DNA of 64,000 bases. Origin: Ovis canadensis. Its lineage: Eukaryota; Chordata; Mammalia; Artiodactyla; Bovidae. The notes under the pieces are model-generated. The model saw only the letters and a program-made list of their open reading frames with translations. It was not told the origin of the DNA and made no database searches. The translations under genes were made by a program, and so were the position numbers. Each line of letters begins with the position of its first letter. Positions within the stretch are counted from its first letter, which is position 1. Below are positions 1 to 11,893 of this stretch, one piece after another. The stretch is from NCBI RefSeq assembly GCF_042477335.2, contig NC_091254.1, positions 98,605,001 through 98,669,000 of the forward strand. Reading direction: 5' to 3'.

Positions 1-1395
1 CGGGAAATAGCAGGTATTCATCGAGTCTGTTTCACTTTTCATTTTCTGACACCATCCCAGCCCCACCCTGAAGGGTCTACTCTTCTCTTAAAATTCCCTT
101 CATCGGCTTCACTCCCCACAAGTCAACTTGATGGCCTGCACCTTCTGGAAGCCTTGCGCCCGCCCCCCGACATTCCAGGCCAGGGGGTCAGTGCCTCTGG
201 ACCCCTCTGCAGGGCTGCTGGGGAAGCAAACCTACAGAAAGACGATTAGGCGGAAATACCTGCACCCAGATTGGGAGGAGGGGGCCCTAGTCAAGAGCAT
301 TGAAAACTCCTTCAAATGCTTGACAGAAGTAAAACAATACACCTAAAGCTGCCATGAGGTGGCAGCTTATATCCGCAAACTGCCGAGACGACGGCTTCTG
401 AGATTTCAGAACATATTTTCATCTAGCTCAACATGGATGCCTTCCATCAGCTCATCCCACTTACTGTAAAAATTATCCTAAAACTGAAAGGAGCAAATGG
501 AATGGAATTTTGTAGAAATGGGAGTAAAATCAATACTGAATCCCCAAATGGGAGATTTCTGACAAAAAGAAAATCTTCTCAAATAAAAAGCATGGGGTGC
601 CATTCGCTGCCAAGGGGAGGTCCCAGACTCTGTCTTCTGTGCCCTCTGCCCATCTTCCACCCTCTGCGTAGGCTCTGTTATTCCTGTTCTCTGTCACACA
701 CGCTTCAGGGAACTCTCAGGGTTATTCCTGCCCTGAACCACACAACTGGCCCAGAATCCACACTACGGTGCCCACTGGCACTGTTTCTTCCAAGTCATTC
801 CATTCTCTCCACCTCTAGTCAGCTAAACCCGAACCTGGGCAATCGCATAGGTCAACCCCAAACTGCGGATCATCTGTCCTGTCCCGGCCCTGGTTGCAGC
901 GTCTCTCAGTCTGGGACGCCGGTCTTTGCATTTCTTTTCCCAAAGACGGCAGGTTCCTTGGGGGCAAGTTGCTGGCTTCCTTTCCCTGGTGTAGGTTTGC
1001 CTGGTCTGCTGTGACAAGCACCACAGGCTGAGCAGCCTCAACAGCAGACTTTCAGCCCGAGATGCCGAGACCAAGGCCGGCCCCGCCCAGCCCGAGGGCA
1101 TCTTGGTGCTGCCGTTGGCAGGAGCCCTGGGCCAGCTCCGTCCCTGCCACCCTGCTCCTCGTGGGCCCAGGTCTAGATGCAGGGCTGTGCTGTCTCCCTC
1201 TCCTTGCTTGTGGGACAGGTCGGCTTGGTCTCGGGCTTGCCCTCCTGGTGGTCACGGAGGATGCGGCCCCCAGGGGCACTTTGAAGGGCCCTCGGGACGA
1301 GGAAAGAGGGCCTGGAGGGGAGCCCTGCGCTTGGGCTCCAGCCTCCTCGGTCAGCTCTCAGCCTCTGCTCCCCTGGGGCCGTGGCCTTCCATAGG
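1..1395. other. intergenic, no gene recognised
   Basis: No exon, RNA gene or clear repeat boundary was recognised. Reading frames here are short, lack splice context and resemble no protein I know. The second half is moderately GC-rich. Confidence 0.5.
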
Positions 1396-1502
1396 TGTGG
1401 GAGTGAGTGTGAGTGTGAATTCAGGTCTGCGTGTGAGTGCACGTGTGGCTGTAGGTGTGAGTGTGAATTCAGGTGCGCGTGTGGGTGCAGGGGTGTACAC
1501 AC
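1396..1502. repeat. GTGTGAATTCAGGTG-type minisatellite, left part
   Basis: Degenerate GT-rich tandem array with recurring words such as GTGTGAATTCAGGT and GTGTGGCTGTAGGTGTGAG. The same words return at 2207-2350. The array was therefore one block before the LTR at 1503-2205 entered it. Confidence 0.8.
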
Positions 1503-2205
1503 TGAAGGAGTCTTTCGGGCCTAGAAAAGAAAACAACAGTCTCAAAGGCCCTTGCTGAATCATCTAACTTCAGAGAAAACAGAACGGAACTTTAGGCCCC
1601 GCCCCGGTGCTCCAGGCCAGTTGCATCTATCTGGGACTTATCACTCCCTGTCCAGGAACCTTCCACCCTACACCTGCCCAGAAGACTTACCACCCCCTGC
1701 CCAACTACAAATGCCATCTCAACTAAAGAATACCCAAAACATCCCGCCTGATTAACGTTTCCCTTATCGCTTCCACAAGCCTCCCTACAAATATGGAGCC
1801 TCCCTGACCCCTCTCCGCACTCAGCCTGGTCGTATGGCTGACTGTCGCCCCTCCTTGCCTGATCAGCCCTGGGATTTCTTTGGAAGGAATGATGCTAAAG
1901 CTGAAGCTCCAGTACTTTGGCCACCTCATGCGAAGAGTTGACTCATTGGAAAAGACTCTGATGCTGGGAGGGATTGGGGGCAGGAGGAGAAGGGGACGAC
2001 AGAGGATGAGATGGCTGGATGGCATCACGGACTCGATGGATGTGAGTCTGAGTGAACTCCGAGAGTTGGTGATGGACAGGGAGGCCTGGCGTGCTGCGAT
2101 TCATGGGGTCGCAAAGAGTCGGACGCGACTGAGCGACTGAACTGAACTGAACATCTGTTGAGGTCTTCTTTCCTCTTTCTGCCTTGGCCCGAACTATACC
2201 TTACA
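1503..2205 (+). mobile_element. candidate solo LTR interrupted by BovB
   Basis: The element begins TGAAGGAG and ends CTTACA. Flanking 5-mers are CACAC (1498-1502) and CGCAC (2206-2210), a target-site duplication with one mismatch. Without the 292-bp BovB inside it, the LTR is about 411 bp, a normal endogenous-retrovirus LTR length. Orientation is assumed from TG...CA order and an AAATATGG box near 1790. No internal retroviral genes are present. The family was not identified. Confidence 0.5.
1861..2152 (+). mobile_element. BovB LINE 3' fragment
   Basis: 5'-truncated copy of the BovB (RTE clade) 3' end. The frame encodes the C-terminal tail of the reverse-transcriptase protein and ends in the typical GACTGAACTGAACTGAAC terminus. 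It sits inside the LTR at 1503-2205 and is therefore younger than it. Confidence 0.93.
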
Positions 2206-2206
2206 C

Positions 2207-2350
2207 GCACGAGTGGGTGTGAGTATGAATTCAGGTGTGGGTGCAGGCATGTATGCAGTTGTGGGTGTGTGAATTCACGTGTGGCTGTAGGTGTGTGAGT
2301 GCAGGTGTGTATGAGCTTGTGGGTGTGAGTGCAGGTGTGTGCGTCAGTGT
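2207..2350. repeat. GT-rich minisatellite, right part
   Basis: Continuation of the array at 1396-1502, with GAATTCAGGTGTGGGTGCAGG and GTGGCTGTAGGTGTG words, now about 700 bp away because of the inserted LTR and BovB. Confidence 0.8.
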
Positions 2351-4607
2351 CCTAAGCTCAGCGGTCCCCTGGTTCCCACCGCACCTCCCTCTCTGCTCAG
2401 ACAGGGAAGTCCGTCTTCTCTCTGAACAGACGGTTACCCGGCGCTCCTGGGCCTGGGACCCCTCTCCTCCTCTCCTCCTGGCCTGGGGTCCTTAGCATCT
2501 GGCTGTCCCCTGCAGTCCTAGGCGGGTCCTGGGAGCTGATAACAGAATGGGTGACCCTCGGACCAGGCCCCAAAGTACTGGGCACCTAGACGCGGGAAAT
2601 CTCCGATCCCAGCCCACCCCCACTGACCCGGAAACGCTGGATGGCCCAGACCTGGGGTTCTCCCAAGCCCCCCAAGTGAGTCCAAGCAGCTCAAGTCTGA
2701 CGCCCCCCCTCTCGGCTGACACTCGGGCTGACTTCACTCCTCCTGCCCGGTGTCTAATAGCAGACAGGCCAGCCCCGCCGCGCAGAGGCCGGGCCCTGTG
2801 TGCTCAGCACGCCTGTGGCCCCTCTGACATCGCCCCAGGCTGGTGGTCAGTCTGCGTTTGGACGTTGCTCGCCCCTTCCCAGCTAACCTAACATTTGCGT
2901 TTAGCAGCTCTGCAACCTCTTGCGAAACCGTGTGAACTTCCCCGTCCAGAGGGAACAGGAACCCTCCACTCACTGCTTTCGGTTTGGTCAGTAAGTGACC
3001 AGCTTTCTGGACATTGTTAACACTCTGTACGTGGAAGGCTTTTCCTGATCACGCTCATCCGTCCACCATCACCTCCTTGGTCTTACTGTTTGTCCTCGTC
3101 TCGGAAGAGAGGGTTCCTCATTTCCGGGGAGGCATCACTTTTCCTGGTCTCTTGTGGATGCGCCCCCTTGGAGATATTCCACTTCCCACCATGCCTGTGT
3201 CTCATGTTCTCATCCCAAGGGAGGCTCAGCTCCATCTTCCTGGATCCTGCTCGGCCACATCCCTCCTCCTCCCCGGGCAGCTGCCCTTTCCCCTCCGACC
3301 TCTCCAGGGTCGCAGGGGCCCTCAGTGCTGAGCGGAGCCACTTCCTCCAGGGAGCCTGCTCCCCCAGCCTCCCTGAAACTGCGGTCGCCCGTTGCCAGTG
3401 ACCCATGAAATGGTCACTCAGTCTTCCGGTGCCTTCATAGCCTTCGACCCTGTGTCTCACTTCCTTCTTTGTGAAAATCTCTCCCTGTGGCCTTCCCATC
3501 TTCCTGACTACAGGGCCTCCCCAGGATCCACCCTTGATCACAGGAGTTTGCTTTCATAAATAAGCTCACCATACGCTTGCGAAATGTCCCATAAGTCTTC
3601 CTGCCCTGAAGCTTCTGTTGCGTGTAAAGTTGCCTAATTTCCTTGAAACAGAGCTGGGCCCCACTGGAGTCAAATCTAAATCCCGCCAAGAGCAGGCGTG
3701 TAAAAACATCTTTATAAAGACCCCAGAACTTCTGCCGCTTTGAAAAATGAAGAGGAAGCAGTGACTGTGTGCTGCATGGAGTCCACCACAGGGATTTAAG
3801 CCGCCGCTGGAGCTCTTAAGCAACCTCGAGAAATCCTTATCTCAAGATTTCCTAGTTTCTGTAAGTTTCTCAGATTGCATCACCATGAGGCTTGGAGACT
3901 TTACAGGGAAGATCCCATCCGTGGGCAGAGGTGAGGCAGCACATGGCTGTCTTCAGGGTCCAGTGTGGGGTGAGTTATAAGACCCCAGAATGCCCCTTTG
4001 GAATCTGGACTGTTGGGTCGGTGGGGGGGGGGCCTAGAAAATTATCAGGAGGCAGAGTAACAGGAGGAAAGAAAGCACGCTTCACTCACACCCATCTGAG
4101 TTCGTTCAGACGCAGAGGCCCCCTGGACAGCTGGCTGCAGGGGAAAGGGGGGCAGAAAGGGCTCCTACAGGGAGACACATGGGCCTTCAGGGGAATACCT
4201 GGGAGGTGTGGCAGCTGGTGTGACGGTTCCCATCCCCTTGTGAGGAGTCAGCCTCCTCCCCCCATGAGAGAAGGAAGTGCTGTCTTTAGCCATTTAACCA
4301 GGTAAAGGAAGCTTCAAAAAGGCTTCCTGCGCCATCAGCTGGATCCCAGGCATCTCGGGCCACAGTAACCTTCCCATCCCTTGGTGGGGCCCGGGAGGGT
4401 CAGAGACCTTGCTTAGAGTCCAACCAGAAGGCTCTCTCTGCAGGCGCGCCTGGTCCAGACTCACTGACGTGTGCCAAGGGAGCTCTCTGTGCCTTGCAGA
4501 GACAGGAAGGCCGGAGTCTCAGTGTTTCCCGTAGAAACAGGCCCAGGTGCCCGCACTTTATCCCGTGCTTTACTTCTCATTTCTAAGGCTTACAAATACA
4601 TAGTCGT
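2351..4607. other. intergenic, no gene recognised
   Basis: Gene-free as far as can be read. A G10 run lies near 4022-4031. Open frames on both strands overlap each other and match no family I recognise. Confidence 0.5.
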
Positions 4608-5143
4608 CAGTTCAGTTCAGTTCAGCCGCTCAGTCGTGTCCGACTCTTTGCGACCCCATGAATCGCAGCACGCCAGGCCTCCCTGTCCATCACCAACTCC
4701 CGGAGTTCACTCAGACTCACATCCATCGAGTCCGTGATGCCATCCAGCCATCTCATCCTCTGTCGTCCCCTTCTCCTCCTGCCCCCAATCCCTCCCAGCA
4801 TCAGAGTCTTTTCCAATGAGTCAACTCTTCGCATGAGGTGGCCAAAGTACTGGAGCTTCAGCTTTAGCATCCTTCCTTCCAAAGAAATCCCAGAGCTGAT
4901 CTTCTTCAGAATGGACTGGTTGGATCTCCTTGCAGTCCAAGGGACTCTCAAGAGTTTTCTCCAACACCACAGTTCAAAAGCATCAATTCTTCGGCGCTCT
5001 ACCTTCACAGTCCAACTCTCACATCCATACATGACCACAGGAAAAACCATAGCCTTGACTAGATGGACCTTAGTCGACAAAGTAATATCTCTGCTTTTGA
5101 ATATGCTATCTAGGTTGGTCATAACTTTTCTTCCAAGGAGTAA
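4608..5143 (-). mobile_element. BovB LINE 3' fragment
   Basis: About 536 bp of the BovB 3' end, reverse orientation, starting with the CAGTTCAGTTCAG terminus on the plus strand. The minus-strand frame reads the tail of the RT protein with few breaks (166 codons open), so the copy is fairly young. It abuts the MaLR LTR at 5145. Confidence 0.93.
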
Positions 5144-5144
5144 G

Positions 5145-5757
5145 GGGCTGAATATTTGCGTCCCTCACCCCATATTCCCACGTTGAAGTCCTCACCCCAC
5201 AGTGATGGCGTTAGGAGGTGGGACATTTGGGAGATGATTGTGTCGCAAGGGTGGAACCCTCATGAATGCGATCAGCACCTTATGAAAGGGACCTGGCCCC
5301 CCAGAGCTCTTGTGCCCCGTCCCCAACTGCACGCAGACCAGACACTGAAGCTGCCAGCAACTTCATCTTGGCCTCCAGCCTCCAGAACTGGGAGACGCAG
5401 TTTTCTGTTGTTTACAAGCCACCCAGTCTGTAGTATTCTGTTCAGTTCAGTTCAATCGCTCAGTCGTGTCTGAGGCTTTGCGACCCCATGAATCACAGCA
5501 CGCCAGGCCTCCCTGTCCATCACCAACTCCTAGAGTTCACTCAAACTCACATCCATTGAGTTGGTGATGCCATCCAGCCATCTCATCCTCTGTCGTCCCC
5601 TTCTCCTCCTGCCCCCAATCCCTCCCAGCATCAGAGTCTTTTCCAATGAGTCAACTCTTCGCATGAGGTGGCCAAAGTACTGGAGTTTCAGCTTTAGCAT
5701 TGTTCCTTCCAAAGAACACCCAGGGTTCATCTCCTTTATAGCCGCCTAAACGGACTA
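5145..5757 (+). mobile_element. MaLR (MLT1/MST-like) LTR, interrupted by BovB
   Basis: 5145-5441 has the order typical of these mammalian LTRs: GTTGAAGTCCTCACCCC, a TTAGGAGGTGGGACATTTGGGAG block, CTCATGAATG, CCTCCAGAACTGGGAGA, then AAGCCACCCAGTCTGTAGTATT. The end, resembling TTATAGCAGCCCAAACGGACTAAG, is found only at 5737-5757, after a BovB. The exact subfamily is uncertain. Confidence 0.75.
5442..5736 (-). mobile_element. BovB LINE 3' fragment inside MaLR LTR
   Basis: Reverse-oriented 295-bp BovB 3' end. Its plus-strand left edge is TTCAGTTCAGTTCAATCGCTCAG. It splits the MaLR LTR between its GTAGTATTCTG and TTATAGCCGCC words. Confidence 0.9.
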
Positions 5758-6732
5758 AGGTAATACTTTCCTTATCCTACCCATGGGAAATAAATGAGCT
5801 TTCCTTTCCCCACATACTCACTACAGTTTTGGGCTGCGGTGGGAACAGCCGGGAATCTGGACACAGCGCTGCCCTGCCGTGTGACCCGCCAGAGCCGGGA
5901 GGAGTCATGCTGTTGGCTGTCACCCATCCTTAAAGGAAGGTCCTGGGCCACTCAGACTCCGCCTTGAGACATCCGTCGTTGACGCTCAGTGATTGATCTG
6001 CAGTGTGGCTCTCAAGCACTTTCAGATACTAGCTGATCATATTTTGGGTCCTGGTTACCCTCTCTCCCGCATCTCTTGTTTGAGTTAATTCTCTATTTCT
6101 CTGGCTCCAACTGACCACGGGTCAGTATATTACAGGACACAACCAGAAGACCCCTTTCCAGGCACTGATCCTTTAGAACCGTATCTGAGAACCAGCGAGG
6201 GGAGACGCTCACTCAGCTCTGCATTCCAACTGTCTTTCCTTATTTAGAAGAACAAGTTCCTTTTATTGCCTCATTGGACAAAAATTTCTATAAAAGAGCC
6301 AGTTTTAGTGGTTGAGCAACTAATTCTTCAAGCTACTTGAGTAAACATTAACGTGGATCTCAAATAATTTACGGGAACGGTGATAAAGTATTTACAACCT
6401 GAAGCTAATTTTTAAACACTGCTTGCCACAGTCTGAGCCTTAGGTTTGAAGAAGCCGGCAGCTGATACAGTGGGGTTCTCTTTGTGCTTTTCTGTATTTC
6501 TCACATCTCTGCAATGAATGCACGTTACTTCTGAGAAGAAGAAAAAAAAAAAAGCAGAACTAAAATTAAATTTGAACCTGGGGGGAAAAAATGGGATGGA
6601 CTTTTATGGGAAGGACCAAATGAAAAGCTTAGGATTCATTGTTTCCTCTTCATTGGAACTATATTTGCTTGCACCATTCAGAGTATTTACCCGCTTTGGG
6701 ATGGAGGAAGAGTGTGGTTGGTGAAGTTGTGT
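5758..6732. other. intergenic, no gene recognised
   Basis: AT-rich unique-looking sequence with an A-rich run near 6540-6553. No exon-like signal or recognised repeat consensus seen. Confidence 0.5.
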
Positions 6733-7378
6733 TTCAGTTCAGTCACTCAGTCGTGTCCGACTCTTTGCGACCCCATGGACTGCCACACACCAAACTTCCC
6801 TGTCCATCACCAACTCCTGGAGTTCACTCAAACTCATGTCCATTGAGTCAGTGATGCCATCCAACCATCTCATCCTCTGTTGTCCCCTTCTCCTCCTGCC
6901 CTCAATCTTTCCCAGCATCAGGGTCTCTTCAAATGAGTCAGCTCTTCGCATCAGGTGGCCAAAGTATTGGAGTGTCAGCTTCAACATCAGTCATTCCAAT
7001 GAACACCCAGGACTGATCTCCTTTAGGATGGACTGGTTGGATCTCCTTGCAGTCCAAGGGACTCTCAAGAGTCTTCTCCAACACCACAGTTCAAAAGCAC
7101 CAATTCTTCGGCGCTCAGCTTTCTTCACAGTCCAACTCTCACATCCATACATGACCACTGGAAAAACCATAGCCTCGACTAGATGGATCTTTGTTGGCAA
7201 AGTAATGTCTCTGCTTTTCAATATGCTATCTAGGTTGGTCATAACTTTCCTTCCAAGGAGTAAGCGTCTTTTAATTTCATGGCTGCGGTCACCATCTGCA
7301 GTGATTTTGGAGCCCCCCAAAATAAAGTCTGACAGTTTCCACTGTTTCCCCATCTATTTGCCATGAAGTGATGGGACA
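6733..7378 (-). mobile_element. BovB LINE 3' fragment
   Basis: About 646 bp, reverse orientation, extending further into the RT C-terminal coding part than the neighbouring copies. The minus-strand frame keeps the [12 protein letters not shown] and [15 protein letters not shown] words but is split by a frameshift near 6987-6991. Confidence 0.93.
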
Positions 7379-7529
7379 GAAGTTGTGTTTAAGCTGCAGT
7401 ATTTCAGTCCAAACATCCTGAAGTGTTAGTGTCAGTGGGACTTTGTCCAGCACTTATGTGACAGACAAATCTTAACAACTGCTGTTTGATGAGAGTGAAA
7501 ACATTCAAACTGTGGGTTGCACACGTAGT

Positions 7530-8046
7530 TCAGCTCAGTTCAGTTCAGTCGCTCAGTCGTGTCCGACTCTCTGCAACCCCATGAACTGCAGCACGCCAGG
7601 CCTCCCTGTCCATCACCCACTCCCGGAGTTCATTCAAACTCACGTTCATCCAGTCAGTGATGCCATCCAGCCGTCTCATCCTCTGTCGTCCCCTTCTCCT
7701 CCTGCCCCCAATCCCTCCCAGCATCAGGGTCTTTTCCAATGAGTCAACTCTTCGCATGAGGTGGCCAGAGTACTGAAGTTTCAGCTTCAGCATCATTCCT
7801 TCCAAAGAAATCCCAGGGCTGGTCTCCTTCAGAATGGACTGGTTGGATCTCCTTGCAGTCCAAGGGACTCTCAAGGGTCTTCTCCAACACCACAGTTCAG
7901 AAGCATCAATTCTTCGGCGTTCAGCTTTGTTTACAGTCCAACTCTCACATCTATATATGACCACTGGAAAAACCATAGCCTTGGCTAGACAGACCTTTGT
8001 TGGCAACGTGATGTCTCTGCTTTTGAATATGCTGCCTAGGTTGGTA
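7530..8046 (-). mobile_element. BovB LINE 3' fragment
   Basis: About 517 bp, reverse orientation. The minus-strand frame remains open for 173 codons, though it begins in flanking sequence. This is the fourth BovB 3' end on the minus strand between 4,600 and 8,050. Confidence 0.93.
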
Positions 8047-8572
8047 TCATCTTGTAAAAGCCCCACCGATGACTCTAACAGGGGGCGATGTTTGAGAACC
8101 CCCCAAACCAGCCAAGCTCCACAAACTCTGTGACTCCCAAGGCAGCTTGGGAGCCCCCTACTGGCGACGGGGGGTAGTTCTCTCCTAATCCAGAGTCAAG
8201 GAAGGGGTGAGCCCTCCCAGAATCCTGAGGACCCTGCTAGGGTTCCACCTGAGCGCGAGGGTTTTAGGGGACGTCCAAGGGGAGAAGGATGGCCATCTGC
8301 TGTCTTCCTCACATAAGCCCTCATTGGTTTGCTGTTCCTTGGGAGTCCGTGGGGATTCTGAAGTTCACTGAGTTTGAGACCCTCAGCTCTACAAGGCTTT
8401 CCTGGGGTGGGTGCCTGTGGGCTGTGTGCTCAGGGTCACCTCTCAGCCTGAGTTCACGATGCCCTGCGGGCCTGCCACAGTTGCTGGCACTGGACGTTCA
8501 GAGCCCGTCGGAGTGGGCCCAGCAGGACAGGGACCCACCCCACTCAAAGTGAGGACCAGGGCCTGCAGCTAA
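8047..8572. other. intergenic, no gene recognised
   Basis: GC-balanced unique-looking DNA between a BovB and an MLT1-like LTR. No coding or RNA signal recognised. Confidence 0.5.
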
Positions 8573-9015
8573 GCTGCTGCTTTGGGTTAAATTGTGTCTC
8601 TCGGAAAGACACGTGGAAGCCCGAGCTCCCCAGACCTCCGACGGCGACCCGGCTTAGAGACTGGGTAATACTCGATGTGACTGTTAACAGTTAAGATGAG
8701 GTCATTCTGGAGAAACAGGGGCGGGGCTGACCCTGGACGAGGCGTGTGCTTGTTAAAGAGGAGACTCTGGCCCCCAGGACACAGAGACAAGGAGCCAGAC
8801 GTGGGGGCTGGAGTGACACCATCTCAGGTCAGGAGTGCGGGCGACCCCCAAAGCCAGAGACGCCAGGAGGGCCCTCTGCGTGGGTTGCAGGGGGAGAGGG
8901 CCTGCAGACACCTTGATCTCAGACATCCCGCTCCAGGGAGGGTGGGGCCAGACTTCAGCTGTTTCCAGGGCAGGCTTGTGATACTTTGTTTCAGCAGCCA
9001 GAGGAAATTGGGCAA
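8573..9015 (+). mobile_element. MLT1-like MaLR LTR (ancient)
   Basis: Matches the mammalian MLT1 word order: TTAAATTGTGTCTCTC, AGTTAAGATGAGGTCATTCTGG, GACACAGAGACAAGGAGCCA, CAGACACCTTGATCTCAGAC, and a terminal TTGTGATACTTTGTTTCAGCAGCC. It is strongly diverged and predates the ruminant-specific insertions nearby. Confidence 0.7.
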
Positions 9016-10262
9016 GGACACACAGATGCAGCCCCCAGCCCAACTGCCTCCTCTGGGCTGGGCCCGGGATTCCCGCTAGACAGAGTCCAGGGCCCCTCGG
9101 GCAGGGCTGGCCCAGGAGCGTGGCCCCCAGGGGCCTGGGGGCCAAGAGGCTCCTTTCAGGAGTGACTGCATCATTCCTCTTTTGTTTGCAATAAAAACTC
9201 TTTAATACGTGATAATGGTTTACAACGTCAATGATTATTTAAAACGCTAGGAAGCAAAACTTTAAAAACACTTCAGATTGCATTATCCAGAAATAAGCAA
9301 CATTAGTTAATTTACCAGAAGCTCTTGAAAAGCTGTAAAGCTGTCCCCGGAGGGTCCCTGACTGCACCCACGTACACCTAACAGGAAGTTTCAGAGGCGC
9401 CGTGATGCATGAACAGGGAGCGCCAACCCAGCCCCTGCACTTTGCTTGCAAGTCGTTTCTACGCTCCCAAACGCGGCTGGATGAACATCAACAAGGCATG
9501 TTTCCTCTGGAACCTGTGGGAATTAGTCCTCAAGGAAAATCCCCAGAAGTGGGACTGCCCCACCGTCATTGTTTTTTCTTTTGTGAAGAAGGAAACCGCA
9601 GGCCTCCGATGGAATCGGTCGTCTTGGGCCCGTGGCAGAAGACCAACACATAATACCTAACCTAAGGACACTTCTGACTTCCCCGGACTATGATCTTGCA
9701 TCAGCCCCCCTGGTGTTTTCTGGTCGCCACTAGGGGTAATCTTGACTCCTGGACCCCTTCCATCTCTGGGAAGAGTGCGACCTTGCCTCCAACAATGCGT
9801 TCTTTGTTCAAAATCCGTTCGCTCCACTCACCTCCACCTTTACAATCCTTTCCTTGCCTTCAGACCCTTGGAGCTACTCTTTTCTACTGCCAGGCAGGGT
9901 GCGATCCAGTTCACTGTAACCGAGCAGGACCCCTCGGGGCCTTCCCAGGACTGAGACGGGCCTTCCTCACATCCTCTGCTTCAGCTCTTCTCTGAAGTAC
10001 CTGTAGGATAGATGACAGTATCCGATGCACATTTCCCGAGTTTTGCAGATGTGACACCCTCTACCCTCACCAGAAGGAAGATGTTGAGTAAGTGATGACC
10101 ACGAGCACACAGCCCCAGGCCTCCTGGTGCCTAAGGACTGAGAATGTTGACTCCTGAGACTCCACCCTGTTACCTCATCACCCGCCAATCAGAGAACTCT
10201 GTACAAGCTGGTCACATACCCTGCAGCCCCAGTCCTCACCTGGCTTTTTAAAACGCTTTGCC
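9016..10262. other. intergenic, no gene recognised
   Basis: Nothing certain. An AT-rich stretch lies at 9175-9350, followed by mixed-composition DNA without clear exon boundaries or repeat termini. Confidence 0.45.
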
Positions 10263-10263
10263 T

Positions 10264-10403
10264 GGGACTTCCCAGGTGGTCCAATGGCTAAGACTCCACG
10301 CTTCTGTTCCAGGGTGCCCGGATTTGATTCCTGTTGGGGAACTAGATCCCACATGCCGCAAATAGGACCTGGCGTAGCCAAATAAATAAACAAAAATTTA
10401 AAA
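10264..10403 (+). mobile_element. CHR-type SINE
   Basis: tRNA-derived cetartiodactyl SINE: GGGACTTCCCAGGTGGTCCA start, a B-box-like GGATTTGATTCCTG, GGGGAACTAGATCCCACATG, and a CAAATAAATAAACAAAAA tail. Confidence 0.88.
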
Positions 10404-10521
10404 AATGTTTTGCTGAAACCCTGGGGGAGCTGGGGGCTTTTTAGAACATGAGCCACACATCTCCTTGCTTGGCCCTGCAATAAGCCTAAATATTGATACA
10501 GCCACTGTAGAAAGCGGTATG

Positions 10522-10787
10522 CTGCTAAGTCACTTTAGTCATGTCCAACTCTGTGCGACCCCGTAGACAGCAGCCCACCAGGCTCCCCCGTCCCTGGGAC
10601 TCTCCAGGCAAGAACACTGGAGTGGGTTGCCATTTCCTTCTCCAATGCACGAAAGTGAAAAGTCAAAGCGAAGTTGCTCAGTCATGTCTGACCCTCAGCG
10701 ACCCCATGGACTGCAGCCCACCAGGCTCCTCCATCCATGGGATTTTCCAGGCAAGAGTACTGGAGTGGGGTGCCAGTGCCTTCTCCG
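10522..10787 (-). mobile_element. Bov-tA SINE dimer
   Basis: Two Bov-tA-like monomers in tandem, reverse orientation, each with CACCAGGCTCC and GGATTCTCCAGGCAAGA-type words. The target-site duplication AGAAAGC(G/A)GTATG is at 10509-10521 and 10788-10800, 13 bp with one mismatch. It is inserted in the L1. Confidence 0.9.
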
Positions 10788-11012
10788 AGAAAGCAGTATG
10801 GAGATCCCTTAAAAAACTGAACAGGACTAGCGTGTGACCCAGCAGTCCCACTACTGAGCACACACCCGAGAAAACGGTAATTCAAACAGACGAAAACCCA
10901 CAAGTCCCCTCATGTTTACTGGAGCACTGTTCAAATAACGAGGATGTGGAAGCGACCGAGATGTCCAGCGGCAGACAAAAGGATAAAGATGTGGTCCGTG
11001 GACACGATAGAG

Positions 11013-11420
11013 TGAAGGAAAGTGGCACGGCTCGAGGTAGCCTGGAGTTAAAACTCCCCTCCAGGTTCTCCCCACCATTCTATGCAAAACAAAGAACTCT
11101 CTCACCCAAAGGAAAAATGGACATCAGGTTGATTATGCCCAGCTCCCAGCAGGTCCAGCCTCTGGCTGATCTCCAAAATTCCTGGCCCCAGCCGTTTAAG
11201 AGATAACCACGCCGAACAACGTTGGAGAAGAACAGGCCCCCTTAAGACAGTAACTTTCCACATACATGCCGATATATACTTACTCACTTCTTAGGTTAGT
11301 GCAGCAGCTCGCTAGTCTCACTGCTGCCCTTTCTCGCCTCATTAAAGGTGATCTGTTCCCATAAAGCACCGGTCTTGGTCTTTTTCCGAACTTCGCCTTC
11401 TCTAGCTCCCTTACCCTACA
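11013..11420 (+). mobile_element. solo LTR (endogenous retroviral type)
   Basis: 408 bp, starting TGAAGG and ending CCTACA, flanked by the perfect 5-bp duplication TAGAG at 11008-11012 and 11421-11425. A polyadenylation-like CATTAAAGG lies near 11340, before a T-rich U5-like end. It sits inside the L1 3' end. There is no second LTR and there are no viral genes, so it is a recombined solo LTR. Confidence 0.7.
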
Positions 11421-11425
11421 TAGAG

Positions 11426-11644
11426 TGCGTGCTAATTTGCTTCAGTCATTTCTAATTCGGCGACCCCATGGACTGCAGTCCGCCAGTCTCCTCTGTCCAC
11501 GGGATTCTCCAGGCAAGAATACTGGAGTGGGTTGCCGTGCCCTCCTCCAGAGGACCTTCCCCGTCCAGGGATCGAACCCAAGTCTCTTACGTCTCCTGCT
11601 CTGACAGGCGGGTACTTTACCTCCAGCACCACCTGAGAAGCCCA
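11426..11644 (-). mobile_element. Bov-tA SINE
   Basis: Reverse-oriented Bov-tA with GGATTCTCCAGGCAAGAATACTG and a CACCTGAGAAGCCCA left end. It lies directly beside the right LTR edge, so it entered next to the duplicated TAGAG. Confidence 0.9.
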
Positions 11645-11893
11645 CAGTGAGGTATTACTGAGTCATAAGAAGGAACAAAATTGAGTCAGTTCCAGTGATG
11701 CGGGTAAACCTAGAGCTTGTCATGCAGAGTGAAGTCAGTCAGAAAGAAAAACGCAAATATCGCATTTTAATGCTTATATACGAAATCTAGAAAAATGGTA
11801 CTGATGATGCTACTTACAAGCAGGAACAGGGGCACAGATGCAGAGATCACGCTTGTGGACACAGGGAGGGAGAGCTGGGGCAGAGCTGTCTTT

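Larger units (their letters stand above)
10480..11890 (+). mobile_element. L1 (bovine type) ORF2 3' end, in three pieces
   Basis: The pieces 10480-10521, 10801-11012 and 11645-11890 join into L1 3'-end sequence: CCACTGTAGAAAGCGGTATG, then GACCCAGCAGTCCCACTACTG, then GTATTACTGAGTCATAAG and AATCTAGAAAAATGGTACTG. A Bov-tA dimer, an LTR and a second Bov-tA split it. It is non-functional. Confidence 0.85.

Noticed and set aside
433-1014. 193-codon plus-strand frame near the left end
   Set aside because: No splice context, no domain, overlaps equal-length frames on the other strand.
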